Source: Rhopalosiphum padi (taxonomy: Eukaryota; Arthropoda; Insecta; Hemiptera; Aphididae). From it: 64,000 bases of DNA. Within the stretch, counting starts at the first letter, position 1. Each line of letters starts with the position of its first letter. The stretch covers positions 74,879,745 to 74,943,744 of the forward strand of contig NC_083599.1 of the NCBI RefSeq assembly GCF_020882245.1, given 5' to 3'. Position numbers and translations under genes: made by a program. A model generated the notes under the pieces. That model did no database searches and was not told where the DNA came from. It saw nothing but the letters and a program-made list of their open reading frames with translations. Of the stretch, positions 48,067-58,690 are shown piece after piece.

Positions 48067-49600
48067 TTATGTATAAATATATTTATATTTATTTTTTATT
48101 TTTTTATTGTCGTTTATTTTTATGTCGTTACAAAATTGGTCATTTTTTTTATGTGTTTTAATGTCATGTAAATTAGTCGATGTTTCAATATTGTTGTTAA
48201 TTGTATTAGTGCTATTAATATTGTTAATAGCATGTCTTGAGAGTGAGTCGGCGACTTTATTTTCTTTCCCTTTTTTGTATATAATGTCGAAATCTAATAA
48301 TTTTAATGTTAATCTGGCTATCCTAGCAGAAGGTATTTTTAAGTTATTATAATATTGTAAACTTATATTATCACAAAATACAGTAAATTTGCGTCCCCAT
48401 AAGTACTCTCGAAAATATTGAATTCCAAAACATAGCCCAAGTAGTTCAAGGGTTGTGGAAGAATACGTTTTTTCCGAGTCTAGTAGTTTCCTGGATGCAT
48501 ATCCTACGGGGTGTAGTGTTTTTTTGTCGTCTGGTTGTTCAATGCATGCGCCTAAACCCATTATAGAAGCGTCTATTGTATAGACGTGTTTATCATCGTC
48601 AAAATGTAATAGTAATGGTTGAGAGATTAAACATTTTTTTAATTTATTAAATGATTCTTCATGTTGATCAAGCCATGTTATTTTATTTGTCCCTGATCTT
48701 ATTAATTCACTAAGCGGGTGTGCAATTTTGGCAAAATCTTTGACGTGTTTCCTATAATACGAACACATATCGATAAATGATCTCACGTCTTTTATTGTTT
48801 TAGGTGTTTTAAATTCGATTATTGCTTTAGTATTTTTGTCCAAAGGTTGTATGCCAATGGTTGATATTTCGTGCCCTAATAATTCTATTTTATCAAAAAA
48901 GAAATTACATTTTTTAATTTTTAGGGAGAAATTCATTTTATCAATAATTTCATATGCTTTGCGTAAATTTATTATAGCTTGTTCAAAATTATTACCGTAA
49001 GACACTAAAATCATCAATGTAAATTATAATTGATTTGTATAATATATTTGAAAATGCTTTGTTTAATTCTCTTTGAAATATAGCACTACTATTTTTAAAA
49101 CCTTGTGGGAGTCTTGTGAAAGTTAATAGACCTAAAATAGATGTGAATGCGAGTTTATATTGGTCTTGCTCTTTGACAGAAATTTGAAAAAATCCACTGT
49201 TTAAATCTAACGATGTAAAATATTTTGATCCTTCTAGGGCTCTGAATAAATCGGCAATACGAGGTATTGGGTATTGATCGCATTCGACCCTGTCATTAAG
49301 TTCTTTATACGATACTACTAAACGGTATGATCCGGTTTCTTTTTTTTTTTTAACTAAAAAGGCCGGAGCGGCAAATTTTTAAATTACTGGTTTTACTGTT
49401 TGCTTTTAGTAATTTATTTATTTGACCCTCTAATTCGATTCTTTGTTGCGGTGAAACTCTATGTGGTGCATTAAATTTTGGTTCTTTGTAATTAGGATTC
49501 ATTTTTATCTCGCAAGGTTTTATATTAGCTGATTTTATGTTAGAAGTATCTGTTGTAAAGATATGATTTTATTCTGTCAATAATTGAACGACTCGGTTGT
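48067..49600 (-). pseudogene. Gypsy-type reverse transcriptase and RNase H
   Basis: RT begins near 49560 (KPCEIKMNPNYKEPKFNAPH), then SYRLVVSYKELNDRVECDQY, YFTSLDLNSGFFQI, FTRLPQGFKNSSAIFQ, and the YIDD box at about 49010, where a one-base shift occurs. The rest is open to 48067: LLGHEISTIGIQPLDKNTKA, SYYRKHVKDFAKIAHPLSEL, RNase H with YTIDASIMGLGACIEQ, YSSTTLELLGLCFGIQYF, FCDNISLQYY, ENKVADSLSRH. No integrase follows. The mariner end lies about 60 bp further on, so the 3' part of pol was lost. Confidence 0.85.
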
Positions 49601-50140
49601 GTAGTATTATGTTTAATTTGGGTGAAATTGAGAAAGAAGTGCCTTAAGAATTGGTTATAAACTGTTTTGTGATTGTATTTACTGGGTCTGGGACCGTTAT
49701 ATTTTCTGTTTGGTAATTGATTTGTTTGATTTGTCTATCGTCGATAATTTCTAATGATTCGGCATGTGGCGGTGTTTTAGTGTATAAAAACGTGTTGGGA
49801 TGCGACTTTCTTTTGCGTCCAGATGTTTCGAAGGATCTAAATTTTTAGGGATTATCTTTAGTTTTTTATATAAATGTCGTTTGGGATCATTTGTATATTA
49901 TTAACTGTATTTTTATTATCGTTTTTCGTATTTTTGATGTTTAAATTTTGTGTTAGTAAATTGATTGTCGGTATTTCTTGTATGTGAATTATATTGTTTG
50001 GGATTTTATTAGATGTTTTTGATGTCACCGTGCCTGGGATCCAGTGGGTATTTTTGTTAACATTATATAATACTATAGGCGATCTATTGCCATTCCCATA
50101 TATTGTACCCGTATAGTTGTTATCGTTATATATGTAAGTA

Positions 50141-53059
50141 CCGTAAAATGGGGTGAATAGGAACGGTTTTAACGATTTTTTTAAGATTGTGCACACAATT
50201 TTTATAGTTTTCGTATTCTGAAAACGGTTTTAGAAAACCCACACACACATGAATATATTTAGAACTATTTATAAAATTTAAGTTCAATATTTATTTTTAT
50301 ATATTTTTCCAAAAACGTGTTCCTATTGACCCAGCAATGGGGTGAATAGGAACATACGTTAAAAATGATTAATATTCCTTTTATAAATTACGAATGGTGA
50401 ATAGGAACTTAATTTATATTTTTAAAAAAAACTTATGAACATAATACAATATAATAGGTGTTATAATAAAATAAAAACAAAATATGAAATGGTCATTCCT
50501 TTGACAAATCAGTCTTGATTTTAATTCGAGATTCAAAAGTTATTCTATTAACAGTATATTAAATAACAAAATATAAAACTATTAATTATAGTATAAAATA
50601 AAAACAAAATATAATAGTCATACCTTTGACAAATCAGTCTTGATTTTAATTCGAGTTTTAAAACTTATTTTAATAAGAACATATTAATTTTTAGGGTAGG
50701 TAACAAATTATAAAACATTAAATAAAACTAATTTAAACCTTAATACTTTTACCATTCGTTATAATCAACCATAAACTTCATGTCACCCCTTCTTTGAAGT
50801 TGCGGATGCTTTACAGTGCCTATAATATGTTCAAATTCTAGCCAACACAGGTCTTCTTTTTCAGGAAATACAAAAATCTTTCCAGAATCTATTTTTGTAG
50901 GACGATATTTTAAAAATGATCCGTATACTTTTTTTCCTTTTACCTTTAAAACATTTCCAATAAATTTTGTATTTTTTGATGAACATTGTTTTGCTTCTGA
51001 ACAATTTTTAAAGTCACCAACAATCCAATCGTTAACTTTAAGATTACTAAATGAATAAACACCTATTAGGTTTGTAATATTGCTTAATAACTCGGTCGTT
51101 GGTGATTCATCGTCTTCATCCGATCCATTCCAATCTGATTCTATACGTATAACATCGTCTTCATCTTTTGAATAATTATTTTCGTCATTACTTAAAACAA
51201 CTTCGTCTTCGTCCATTTCACTTTCATCACTGCTCTCTTTTAATTTGACACTCTTACCAGGTTCAACATCAAGTCGCTTACGTTTTTTTCTTGTTGTTTG
51301 TTGTTGAGTGGATGGGTATCGCATTTCTTTAAGAATTGATACCAACGAATCATTAATTATTTCACTATCAGAATTACTACAGTCAGGTCCATCTTCAGGT
51401 AACATATTTAAAACAGAATCCCTATTCATGGGTATAATTCCGCACTTTTTAAATCCAGATTGTATATTTACAATTTGTTTTTCTTTAATTGCATCCATTA
51501 AATTGTTCAATAGTTTCGGAAATTGTTCTTTAGGAACACTTGACTCCTTACTACCAGCTCCATACTTCCATATTGTTAAAATTTTACGCCAAGCTATTTT
51601 TAACGGACGGAAAAAAGCGACATCCAGTGGTTGTGTTAGATGGGTTGAATTAGGTGGTAAAAATACAAACTCTACATTATATTTAGAACACATTCTTATT
51701 CCTTCTATTGTCAAGTGAGTCGAAAGGTTGTCACCTATTAAGATTTTTTTCCCTGGTTTATTTTTTACAAACGGTATTACCACTTTTATGAGCCAATCTT
51801 CGAAACATTGTGAATCAAACCACCCCGATTTACTACGGTTATATCTCGATTTCGGGGGACCACCGACAATCCACGAGTCATACAAATACAATGCTTTGTA
51901 CACAGTGTATGGTGGGAGGAGTTCCCCGTAACCAGTGCAAGCAAACATTATGGAAGTTGATGCTTTGCTCGAGTTCATAACTCTTTCCGGATACTTACAG
52001 CCTCTTTTAGTAATGACTTTTGCTCTACCAGGATCATCTGTAAGATTTGTTTCATCATAGTTTATGATGTTTTCTGGCGGCACATTATTTAACGATTTTT
52101 CTAAATTATCGAAATACGAATTTATACATTGTTTTGAAACTTGAGTTCGGGCCCGTTTAATATTCTGACATAATCTTTGACTTAACATTTGTCTGTGACG
52201 CTTGATAAAAGAAAGAGCAAAATCGGGTCCAGGCATATTATTTTTAAATTTTTTGACAGTCTTACCTTTCCTATCTAAATACGATTTTACAATAAATCTT
52301 AAGTCTATAACGCTTAGAGGATATCCCCACGAAGAACAAGTTATTAGTTGTTCGACTATTAATGTTTCTACCGACTCAGACAAAGCACATTGACCACCTT
52401 GTTTCTTTAAATGTTTACCTATATTAGCTTTTCTAAATGTATTGTGTCTATGTAACACAGTAACGGGAATATTATGTTTATCAGAACACTTACGATACGT
52501 CAGTCCGGCATCGATATCACCTAATGCAGCATCAATTTGTTCTGGTGTATACTTGGCTAATGGCTTTTGACGTACAGTTCTAATATATTTTCGAGGCATG
52601 TTGATAAATTATAAAATCAAAACATAAAATAATGTGTGTTCCTATTCACCCCAATTCATACTAAAAACGTAGTCAACATGTTTTAGATAACAATAAGTAC
52701 CAAAAAAAAACGTTTTTATTCGTTTTGAATGTTGCAGATCTATATTAATATATCATAACTATACAAATAATGTGTTTTCAAGTACTTACATTGAGTGTGT
52801 AAATGAAAATCTGATAATGTTTTTCATAAAAACAAAAATGATAACATTTGTCACATGTATGATAATGCGTAATTGTTGGAGGTAAAATAAATCTTATCAA
52901 TAACGAGTACGATCAAAGTGATCCAAACGACATTTGTAACAAACTAAAATTGTTACAATCACAAAAAGTTGAAAATTCAAGTTATTATCATGGATAACAA
53001 CATTTTTTTCTAAATTTGTTCCTATTCGCCTCTATGTTCCTATTCACCCCATTTTACGG
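50141..53059 (-). mobile_element. pogo/Tigger-type transposon, complete (2919 bp)
   Basis: Perfect 24-bp terminal inverted repeats starting CCGTAAAATGGGGTGAATAG lie at 50141-50164 and 53036-53059. They are flanked by TA on both sides (50139-50140, 53060-53061). Extra copies of the GTTCCTATTCACCCC motif lie inside both ends: about 50319-50353 (an inverted pair), 50396-50408, 52638-52653 and 53018-53030. It is inserted in the polyprotein gene of the LTR element. Confidence 0.95.
50749..52599 (-). CDS. pogo/Tigger-type transposase, intact, 616 aa
   Basis: A single unbroken frame from ATG 52599. It has an N-terminal psq-type helix-turn-helix (YTPEQIDAALGDIDAGLTYR, about residues 15-55), a CENP-B-like second DNA-binding region (residues 75-155; PGPDFALSFIKRH), then the DDE_1 catalytic domain with D182 (NYDETN), D290 (ILIGDNLSTH) and D326 (LTQPLDVAFF), a DD35D spacing. 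An acidic, Lys-rich linker (residues 430-510) and a folded C-terminus follow. All catalytic residues are present and the ends are perfect, so this is the best candidate for an active element in the window. It would cut and paste at TA in the nucleus. Confidence 0.93.
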   Translation of the reverse strand: MPRKYIRTVRQKPLAKYTPEQIDAALGDIDAGLTYRKCSDKHNIPVTVLHRHNTFRKANIGKHLKKQGGQCALSESVETLIVEQLITCSSWGYPLSVIDLRFIVKSYLDRKGKTVKKFKNNMPGPDFALSFIKRHRQMLSQRLCQNIKRARTQVSKQCINSYFDNLEKSLNNVPPENIINYDETNLTDDPGRAKVITKRGCKYPERVMNSSKASTSIMFACTGYGELLPPYTVYKALYLYDSWIVGGPPKSRYNRSKSGWFDSQCFEDWLIKVVIPFVKNKPGKKILIGDNLSTHLTIEGIRMCSKYNVEFVFLPPNSTHLTQPLDVAFFRPLKIAWRKILTIWKYGAGSKESSVPKEQFPKLLNNLMDAIKEKQIVNIQSGFKKCGIIPMNRDSVLNMLPEDGPDCSNSDSEIINDSLVSILKEMRYPSTQQQTTRKKRKRLDVEPGKSVKLKESSDESEMDEDEVVLSNDENNYSKDEDDVIRIESDWNGSDEDDESPTTELLSNITNLIGVYSFSNLKVNDWIVGDFKNCSEAKQCSSKNTKFIGNVLKVKGKKVYGSFLKYRPTKIDSGKIFVFPEKEDLCWLEFEHIIGTVKHPQLQRRGDMKFMVDYNEW

Positions 53060-53359
53060 TATCGTGTTTGTAATAGTGTGCAATTGCGGCTAATTCTTCG
53101 TCAGACCACCAATAGTTTGGTAATTCATTCAGCAGTTCTAAAATAGACGTTATTTTATTTTCTTTATTGTCATTTAATGCATTACAAACAGCATATAGCC
53201 CAAAAGTCCCATTTCTGAAAACGTTTTCTCCCGGTTTGTATTTAGAAAATATATCATAGGCTTCATTATTGGTTTTATATTGTGTATCGATTATTTTTAT
53301 TTCGGTTTTATTATCTTTATTATCATGGTGCTATTAATTATGTCGGTGTGTTATTTTAA

Positions 53360-53840
53360 TTATTGTGTTGAATTATTTTTATCATCATAATATATATTTA
53401 TTTCAATGTTAGTGTTTTGGAATTCGGAATATATTAGTTGTTTTACTATAGACCAGTTGAATTTATGGGGTTCTGAATCAAGAGTAGGCATTGCAATTTT
53501 TGAAATATTTAATTTTATAGCTTGAAGTTTTAGGTTATGGATTGAAGCTTTTAGATCTTTATATTTAGGTTTATAATAGTATAATTGTTTTGTTATTAAA
53601 CGAAATATAATTTTATTATTATTGTTTATGGGTATGGTGTTTCCTACATTTATTTTTCGTGATGAAAGTAGTGTTTTGGTGTCACCATACACTTTGCGTA
53701 TTAAGTTTGTTATCCCTTTATTCATATTTAGGTCTGCAGATACACAGTGAGGTATTTCAAAGTTATCTGGGCAATTAAATATGCTACCTTTTATTTCCTT
53801 AAAGTTGTTAGTATTATTTATATAATTTAATGCGTTTGTT
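53360..53840 (-). pseudogene. Macro domain of the retroelement polyprotein
   Basis: In frame with the retropepsin upstream: IKGSIFNCPDNFEIPHCVSA, DLNMNKGITNLIRKVYGD, GNTIPINNNNKIIFRLITKQ, YKDLKASIHNLKLQAIKLNI, SKIAMPTLDSEPHKFNWSIV, IEINIYYDDK. The N/D of SADLNMNKGI, the I-M-P-x block (SKIAMP) and the final F/I-x-x-x-Y strand match macro (Appr-1''-p processing) domains, which bind or remove ADP-ribose. It ends at a TAA (53360-53362). A small shift then leads into the OTU-like part. Unusual cargo for a Gypsy-type element. Confidence 0.72.
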
Positions 53841-54045
53841 TTATTGATTTTTAGTTGAACATTTATATTATGATTTAAGATAATGTTGTTATCTTTAAAG
53901 TCAATAAGAACATTATTTTTTTATTAAAAAATCGTTTCCAAGTTTAATTGTGCTAGATAGGTTTTTTACTACGTGAATATTTATATCGAAATAATTTTTG
54001 TTAATTTGTAACTGTATTTTACAATTAGAAAATTTACTCAGTGAA
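53841..54045 (-). pseudogene. Retropepsin C-terminal part
   Basis: The minus frame reads CKIQLQINKNYFDINIHVV, STIKLGNDFLIKK, then (after a one-base change in an A-run near 53920) NVLIDFKDNNIILNH. The LGNDFL...VLIDF..N.I pattern is typical of the C-terminal half of retroviral/Gypsy aspartic proteases (LG-x-DFL). The catalytic DTG half and any Gag lie beyond 54045 and are missing. Confidence 0.65.
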
Positions 54046-54264
54046 AATAACAAAAGTGTACAAGTGTATCAAGTTTACAACTTGATCAGTCTTTCAAATC
54101 ATTTTCGTCTAAATTTGAAAATTTACTCGAAGTAAATCATAACACCGTAAGCATACAAGAAAAAGAATTAATAAAAATACAATTAACGTGTGTGAATATA
54201 ACAGAACGTATGAAAAAAATTAACTTAGATATTTTAGAAAATATATACAAGTTAAAAAATCTAG
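54045..54264 (+). pseudogene. Plus-strand open fragment, helical, unknown
   Basis: A frame open for about 70 codons on the plus strand with a heptad-like pattern (LDQSFKSFSSKFENLLEVNH, IQEKELIKIQLTCVNITERM, INLDILENIYKLKNLEK). It has no start and no stop, and is cut by the polB fragment at about 54265 and by the retropepsin piece at 54045. It resembles the coiled-coil part of a viral or retroelement structural protein, but I cannot name it. Confidence 0.45.
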
Positions 54265-56100
54265 AAAAGGCCATACCTGAAATTCTCGAAAACGTCGGCC
54301 AACAACAATACATCGATTTTCAGGTACAAATCAGAATAATCACCAAGTGTTAGACATCCAAAGTGAGTCCATACTTTCATAGCGTGTTCGTATTCTTCTT
54401 TTTTAACACCCTCTTCATAAAGTGTACTATAAAAATCTGCATGTACCGGTAAACTTGTGTCATCCAACTTACACCATGCATCCGTGTATTCATATGGATA
54501 TACGCCCTTCCGGGAAACAAGCGGCATATCTTCCACAGAAAAATGTTTCAATGTTTCTCGGAATTTCGAAAAATCTGGTGTTAATAGATTTTTAGCTAAA
54601 CTTTCCAATTTAGATGGCATAAATCTACACGTATCTACGAATCGTATGGTAAACGTCTTACTGATATATTTGGAAAATGAAATAAATTTTTCCTCGCTGT
54701 TAGGAATAACATTTATAGTGTTTGTATCATAATCTAATTCGGTAACTATAAAATGGGCGTCATAATTAGACAAGTTGTGAATGAAGCATGGTACAAATTT
54801 ATGCTGTTTTAAATCAAGATTACATTTAAAACATAACGACTGTCTAAATTTACCTGTGAGGTGACAGCGGTCGCAGACTTTTTCAACTAAATCTAAGCTA
54901 CTTTTATAAAAATTATAATTTGTGCATTGATTATGCCTACGAGTATCTTCATCACTCATATATAGGGGGACATTTGTTTTTAGCAATTTTTCAATTTTGA
55001 GACCTATTTCAAGTATATTATCAACAAAATGCTTGGCAACCTCCTCTTGACTTTCACTACCGCGATAAATAACTGGTGATGTTGGTATATTAAACTCCTC
55101 AAGCAGCTCCAACGGTACGTCATCGGACGCTTTGACTACAAATCCATAGCTCATAGGTTTATGCCTATGTGTTTTTTTTTTTTTTTTTTTTTTTTTTTAT
55201 TTTTAGAAAATTTACAATCTGTATACAATATGACACAATAAGTAAAATGGATAAATGATATAACACTATATACATAAAATAATAAAAATACACTTGAGGC
55301 ACATGATGAGGGAAATCATCCAGCGATGGTACCCTCTTGCCTATGTGTTATAATTGTATGTACCCCCATAAGTTCGTTAGCTTTTACTAGTAGTGCTTCA
55401 AAATCGGCATAAATTGTAAATGGGTGGCGTTGTGCATTTTTCCATGCATTGAATTCGAGCTTTGTACCGATTTCGGGCATTATTGGTAGAATGAGTTTAT
55501 GTGACCCACAAATAAGTTTATGCTGTTGGAGAGCTAGCCTCCCGCTTAACTTATATTTTAGACTTTGGTCATCGAATGATGTGAAGCACCGTTTACAATA
55601 ATATATCGAATGACCATTATTAAAATTATATCGAAATGGTCGGCTTTTTCATTATCTACGATTTTTAATGGAAATATATGGTGATTAGAATGTTTTGGAG
55701 AAGGTTGAGGTGTTTTTTTAACTCCGTAGATGTTAACAGAAACTGACGGGTTATTTTTTTCAAAAATTTTAACCTCACTCCATGGTGTTGGAAATGTTAG
55801 CCCGGAAAAATTATATTTATTTTCTTCCCGATAATAATTTTCACCCTAGCGATGTTTATTTGGTCCCGTTACATGCTTTGCCAGAATAGCCCATTTAAAA
55901 CAATAATTATCATTATTTTGTGGATTGATTGTTGCCCGCTTATTATTTATAGAAGGGGGTAGCTGAATGTATGATGATCCAGCTACAGCGTTAAACCTAT
56001 CTGTATAATAATTATGTTGACCGTTGAGATTATGTGGATTATTAATATTATTTTGTTGATTAAGATTGCTATTGGAACTATTATTAGTAGGATTAAATAG
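54265..56100 (-). pseudogene. polB-family gene copy D, N-terminal two thirds
   Basis: From about 56040 the frame has SSYIQLPPSINNKRATINPQ, CFKWAILAKHVTGPNKHR, a stop, VKIFEKNNPSVSVNIYG, a gap in the finger region (compared with fragment B), HKLICGSHKPILP, the exonuclease motif YADFEALL, then an inserted poly-T sequence (55174-55337). Then MSYGFVVKASDDVPLELLEE, CHLTGKFRQSLCFKCN, FVPCFIHNLSNYDAHFI, FVDTCRFM, VYPYEYTDAW and LLLADVFENFR, where it is cut at 54265. No polymerase motifs A-C. Confidence 0.8.
55174..55337 (-). mobile_element. 164-bp retroposed insertion with poly-A tail
   Basis: A 12-bp duplication TGCCTATGTGTT (55162-55173 and 55338-55349) flanks an insert. On the minus strand the insert ends in a long A-run (a T-run of about 27 on the plus strand from 55172). 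It begins CAAGAGGGTACCATCGCTGG in minus-strand sense. It is a SINE or a 5'-truncated LINE 3' end. It split the polB exonuclease-endonuclease region. Confidence 0.85.
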
Positions 56101-56392
56101 CCGATTCAAAAACAAGGAACAGTCGGAAGTCCGTAACATATCGATCGACGATTTAGTCGTCGATATTGAATATCCGATAAAAACAATGAGAAAAATGGAG
56201 ACCGCCTTTGGGATGGCAGCATCCTGCACACTGGACGATTCGGTAATGGGGGGCACTATAAATGTATTCTTGCCTAAATCCATAAACGTCACCTCTGAAG
56301 AGGTGGCAAGTTATAATTTGGGGGAAGTGCCTCCAATTAATTTAATTTTTAAGGGAAAAAATAGGAACAAATTTGTTATAAAATTTGTATAA
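56100..56392 (+). CDS. Small conserved-looking protein, plus strand, polB-linked
   Basis: From about 56100 to the TAA at 56390-56392 the frame reads ISIDDLVVDIEYPIKTMRKM, ETAFGMAASCTLDD, GGTINVFLPKSINVTSEEVA, NLIFKGKNRNKFVIKFV. The pattern YPI-x-x-x-RK-x-x-x-FG...VFLPK...YN-x-x-x-(V/L)NLI-(F/Y)KG recalls short single-domain proteins that I associate with polB-bearing mobile DNA in insects. A role in binding single-stranded DNA is my guess. The start codon is uncertain; upstream of 56100 the frame runs into polB copy D antisense. It is one of only two plus-strand element genes. Confidence 0.5.
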
Positions 56393-56715
56393 CGGATTCG
56401 TACTTTATTTATATTTTTTTTTTATTCAATATAATATCAGTTTTTTGCTTTTTTAAATATTTTTGTAATTTTTTTTTTTTATTTTTTATGTTCAATAATA
56501 ATAATATGCTTATAGGTTTAGGTAATACTGTTTAAAATAATAATAAAAAAAAACATTTTATTTAATATTTATGCAGAGTATGATTTATTATTATTATTAT
56601 TATAACATTGTATATTTTTTAAAGAGTAAGTACAGTATTTTTACAGAAACCTCTGTAAATTTTTTTTTTCCAATGCAATTCGTCATCGCACCATGGACCA
56701 TTTGACCAATGGAAA
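56393..56715. other. T-rich intergenic stretch
   Basis: Between the stop of the plus-strand small gene and the end of polB copy E, which converge. T-runs and (TAT)n. Probably two 3' flanks. Confidence 0.5.
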
Positions 56716-58690
56716 GACTGTGCATCATCTAGAAAATACAAAAATTCATATCATCCAATCCTTGGATTTTATAAGCGTAGGATTTAGCACGGAGCGCGCA
56801 AAACTCCGTCATAATATGGCCGCCAGTCTCATCTGAAAATAGACCCGGGATCTTTTTCCTCTCAGCAATATAACACGGATGGTTTCGTGGTAAATTAGAA
56901 GTATCCATACGGTTGAGTAGATTGGCGTTCCTTGCAAGATCTTCGTAAAAGTCATCAGTGTGGATATAATATACCAGTGAATCTATAATAACAATTATTT
57001 AATTATGTATGAAACAAATATATATTAATTTATTAATTTACCGGTGTCAGTGTACATCAGCTCGATTTGATCACCATAATGCCTCTTCATCACGTTGTAG
57101 TGATAGTCGTACATTTTTGTCTTTGATATATCCAACACTGCTAAGCCTGCAGGAAGAATTATTAAATATCTATAAGAATGTAATATACATGCTATGATAC
57201 ATACCAATATAAATAGGTTTGTCGAATTTTATAATTTTTTTCTCCATTGTTACAGCACTCAGGTTTTCGTTGTATGGTGTCGCATATTTAAATGTGGTCA
57301 AGTTGATAAGTTTCTGCACTCTATCTTCGTTTGAAACAAGCTCCATTAGTATCCTTCGTCTAACTTGTTCCATAGTCTTACCTATCGATTTTAAAAAGGA
57401 TTAGTATAAAATTGAATAAACACAAAAATTATAAAAAATACCAAAAATACTATTATTCATAAGCTTGAAGAAGTCTTTCTCAAAATCGTTCAAAGCTTTT
57501 TTTCTCATTTCGGTGTTTAAATTTATAAATTCGGCAAGCCAGGGCGATTGGTTGAATTGTAGGACCCTATGCACCTAGAATAAAATTAATCATGTCAAAA
57601 ATAAATAAATTTACATTTTATTTTAAATAAATTTACTTTTTCAACTATCAACCCGTTTTTAATGGCTTGCTGGAGATTACGGTAATGTACGACATAATTT
57701 TTTTTTGACTCGAAGGTCGCCATCAGTTTTTTTACTTTCGAGCCATCGGGTATTCCGTTTTGAGGCAGAAATGGTAGATCATTATGCTGATCATGCAGTT
57801 CTGCTGGATACGTTACATCAACCTCATACATCCGTCCGATCGGCGAGTTGTCGTCCAAGTCGTTAAGACCATCGAGCTTGGCTTCAACCCACTTAAAACC
57901 TCCATAGGGCATACATTCTGCCATAGCCCAGCCATAAAGGTTATTACAGTCTTGATAGACAAGCCATGATATCGGTTTAGTTTCGTCATAATCAGGCACC
58001 TTATGGTTATTAGCCTTAGCATACCGCATACTAGCCTGCACCAATCCACCGCGTATACCTGTAATATAATTATTTCTATAACATTTAAAAAATTAATTTT
58101 TCATCATTTACAAACCTTTTTCTATACATAGTAGCATGTCATAATCGGTCAACAGTTCCAATTTCACCGATGTATATTTCAACATCGAATCGAAGCTGAA
58201 TCCTGGGGCCGTATAATAAAATGCCGGATCTAAATTGTACGTTTTCATGCATAGATCGCGGAAATTTTCAAAAACATCCGCGAGCAACAAAACGTCAATT
58301 TTGGGATACAAATCGCTGTATTCGCCCAGCGTTCTGCATTCAAAGTGCCTCCATACCTCCATAGCATGTTCGTAGTGTACATCCTTAATACCCTACTCCT
58401 TGAGCGTGCTATAAAATTCTTCTTTTGGTGGTAGACTCGGCTCGTCCAACTTATCCCAGCCATCCGTATACTCGTATGGATATACACCCTTACGGGTGAC
58501 TAGTGGCATATCCCGGGCATCAAAAAATTTTGCTGTCTCGCGGAATTTCGAAAAATCTCGAGTTAAAAGGTTTTTGGATAGAGTATCCAACTTTGATGCC
58601 ATAAACCTGCACGTGTCTACGAATCGTATAGTAAACGTCCTACTGATATATTTTGAAAATGAAATAAATTTTTCTTCGCTATTAGCAATA

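Larger units (their letters stand above)
49858..53362 (-). pseudogene. OTU-like domain of the retroelement polyprotein, split by pogo
   Basis: On the minus strand 53330-53061 reads FSKYKPGENVFRNGTFGLYA, VCNALNDNKENKITSILELL, NELPNYWWSDEELAAIAHYY. It is interrupted at a TA by the pogo element (50141-53059) and resumes at 50138 in the same frame: TGTIYGNGNRSPIVLYNVNK, NTHWIPGT. The pattern of a Gly-rich start, WWSDEELAAIA, IVLYN and a final HW fits OTU/papain-like cysteine proteases of the short viral kind. The position where the nucleophile Cys is expected (GT-x-GLYAV) is Phe here, one base from Cys. It lies between macro and RT. Function inferred only. Confidence 0.55.

Noticed and set aside
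50816..52393. Plus-strand frames opposite the pogo-1 transposase
   Set aside because: Shadows of an intact 616-codon gene.
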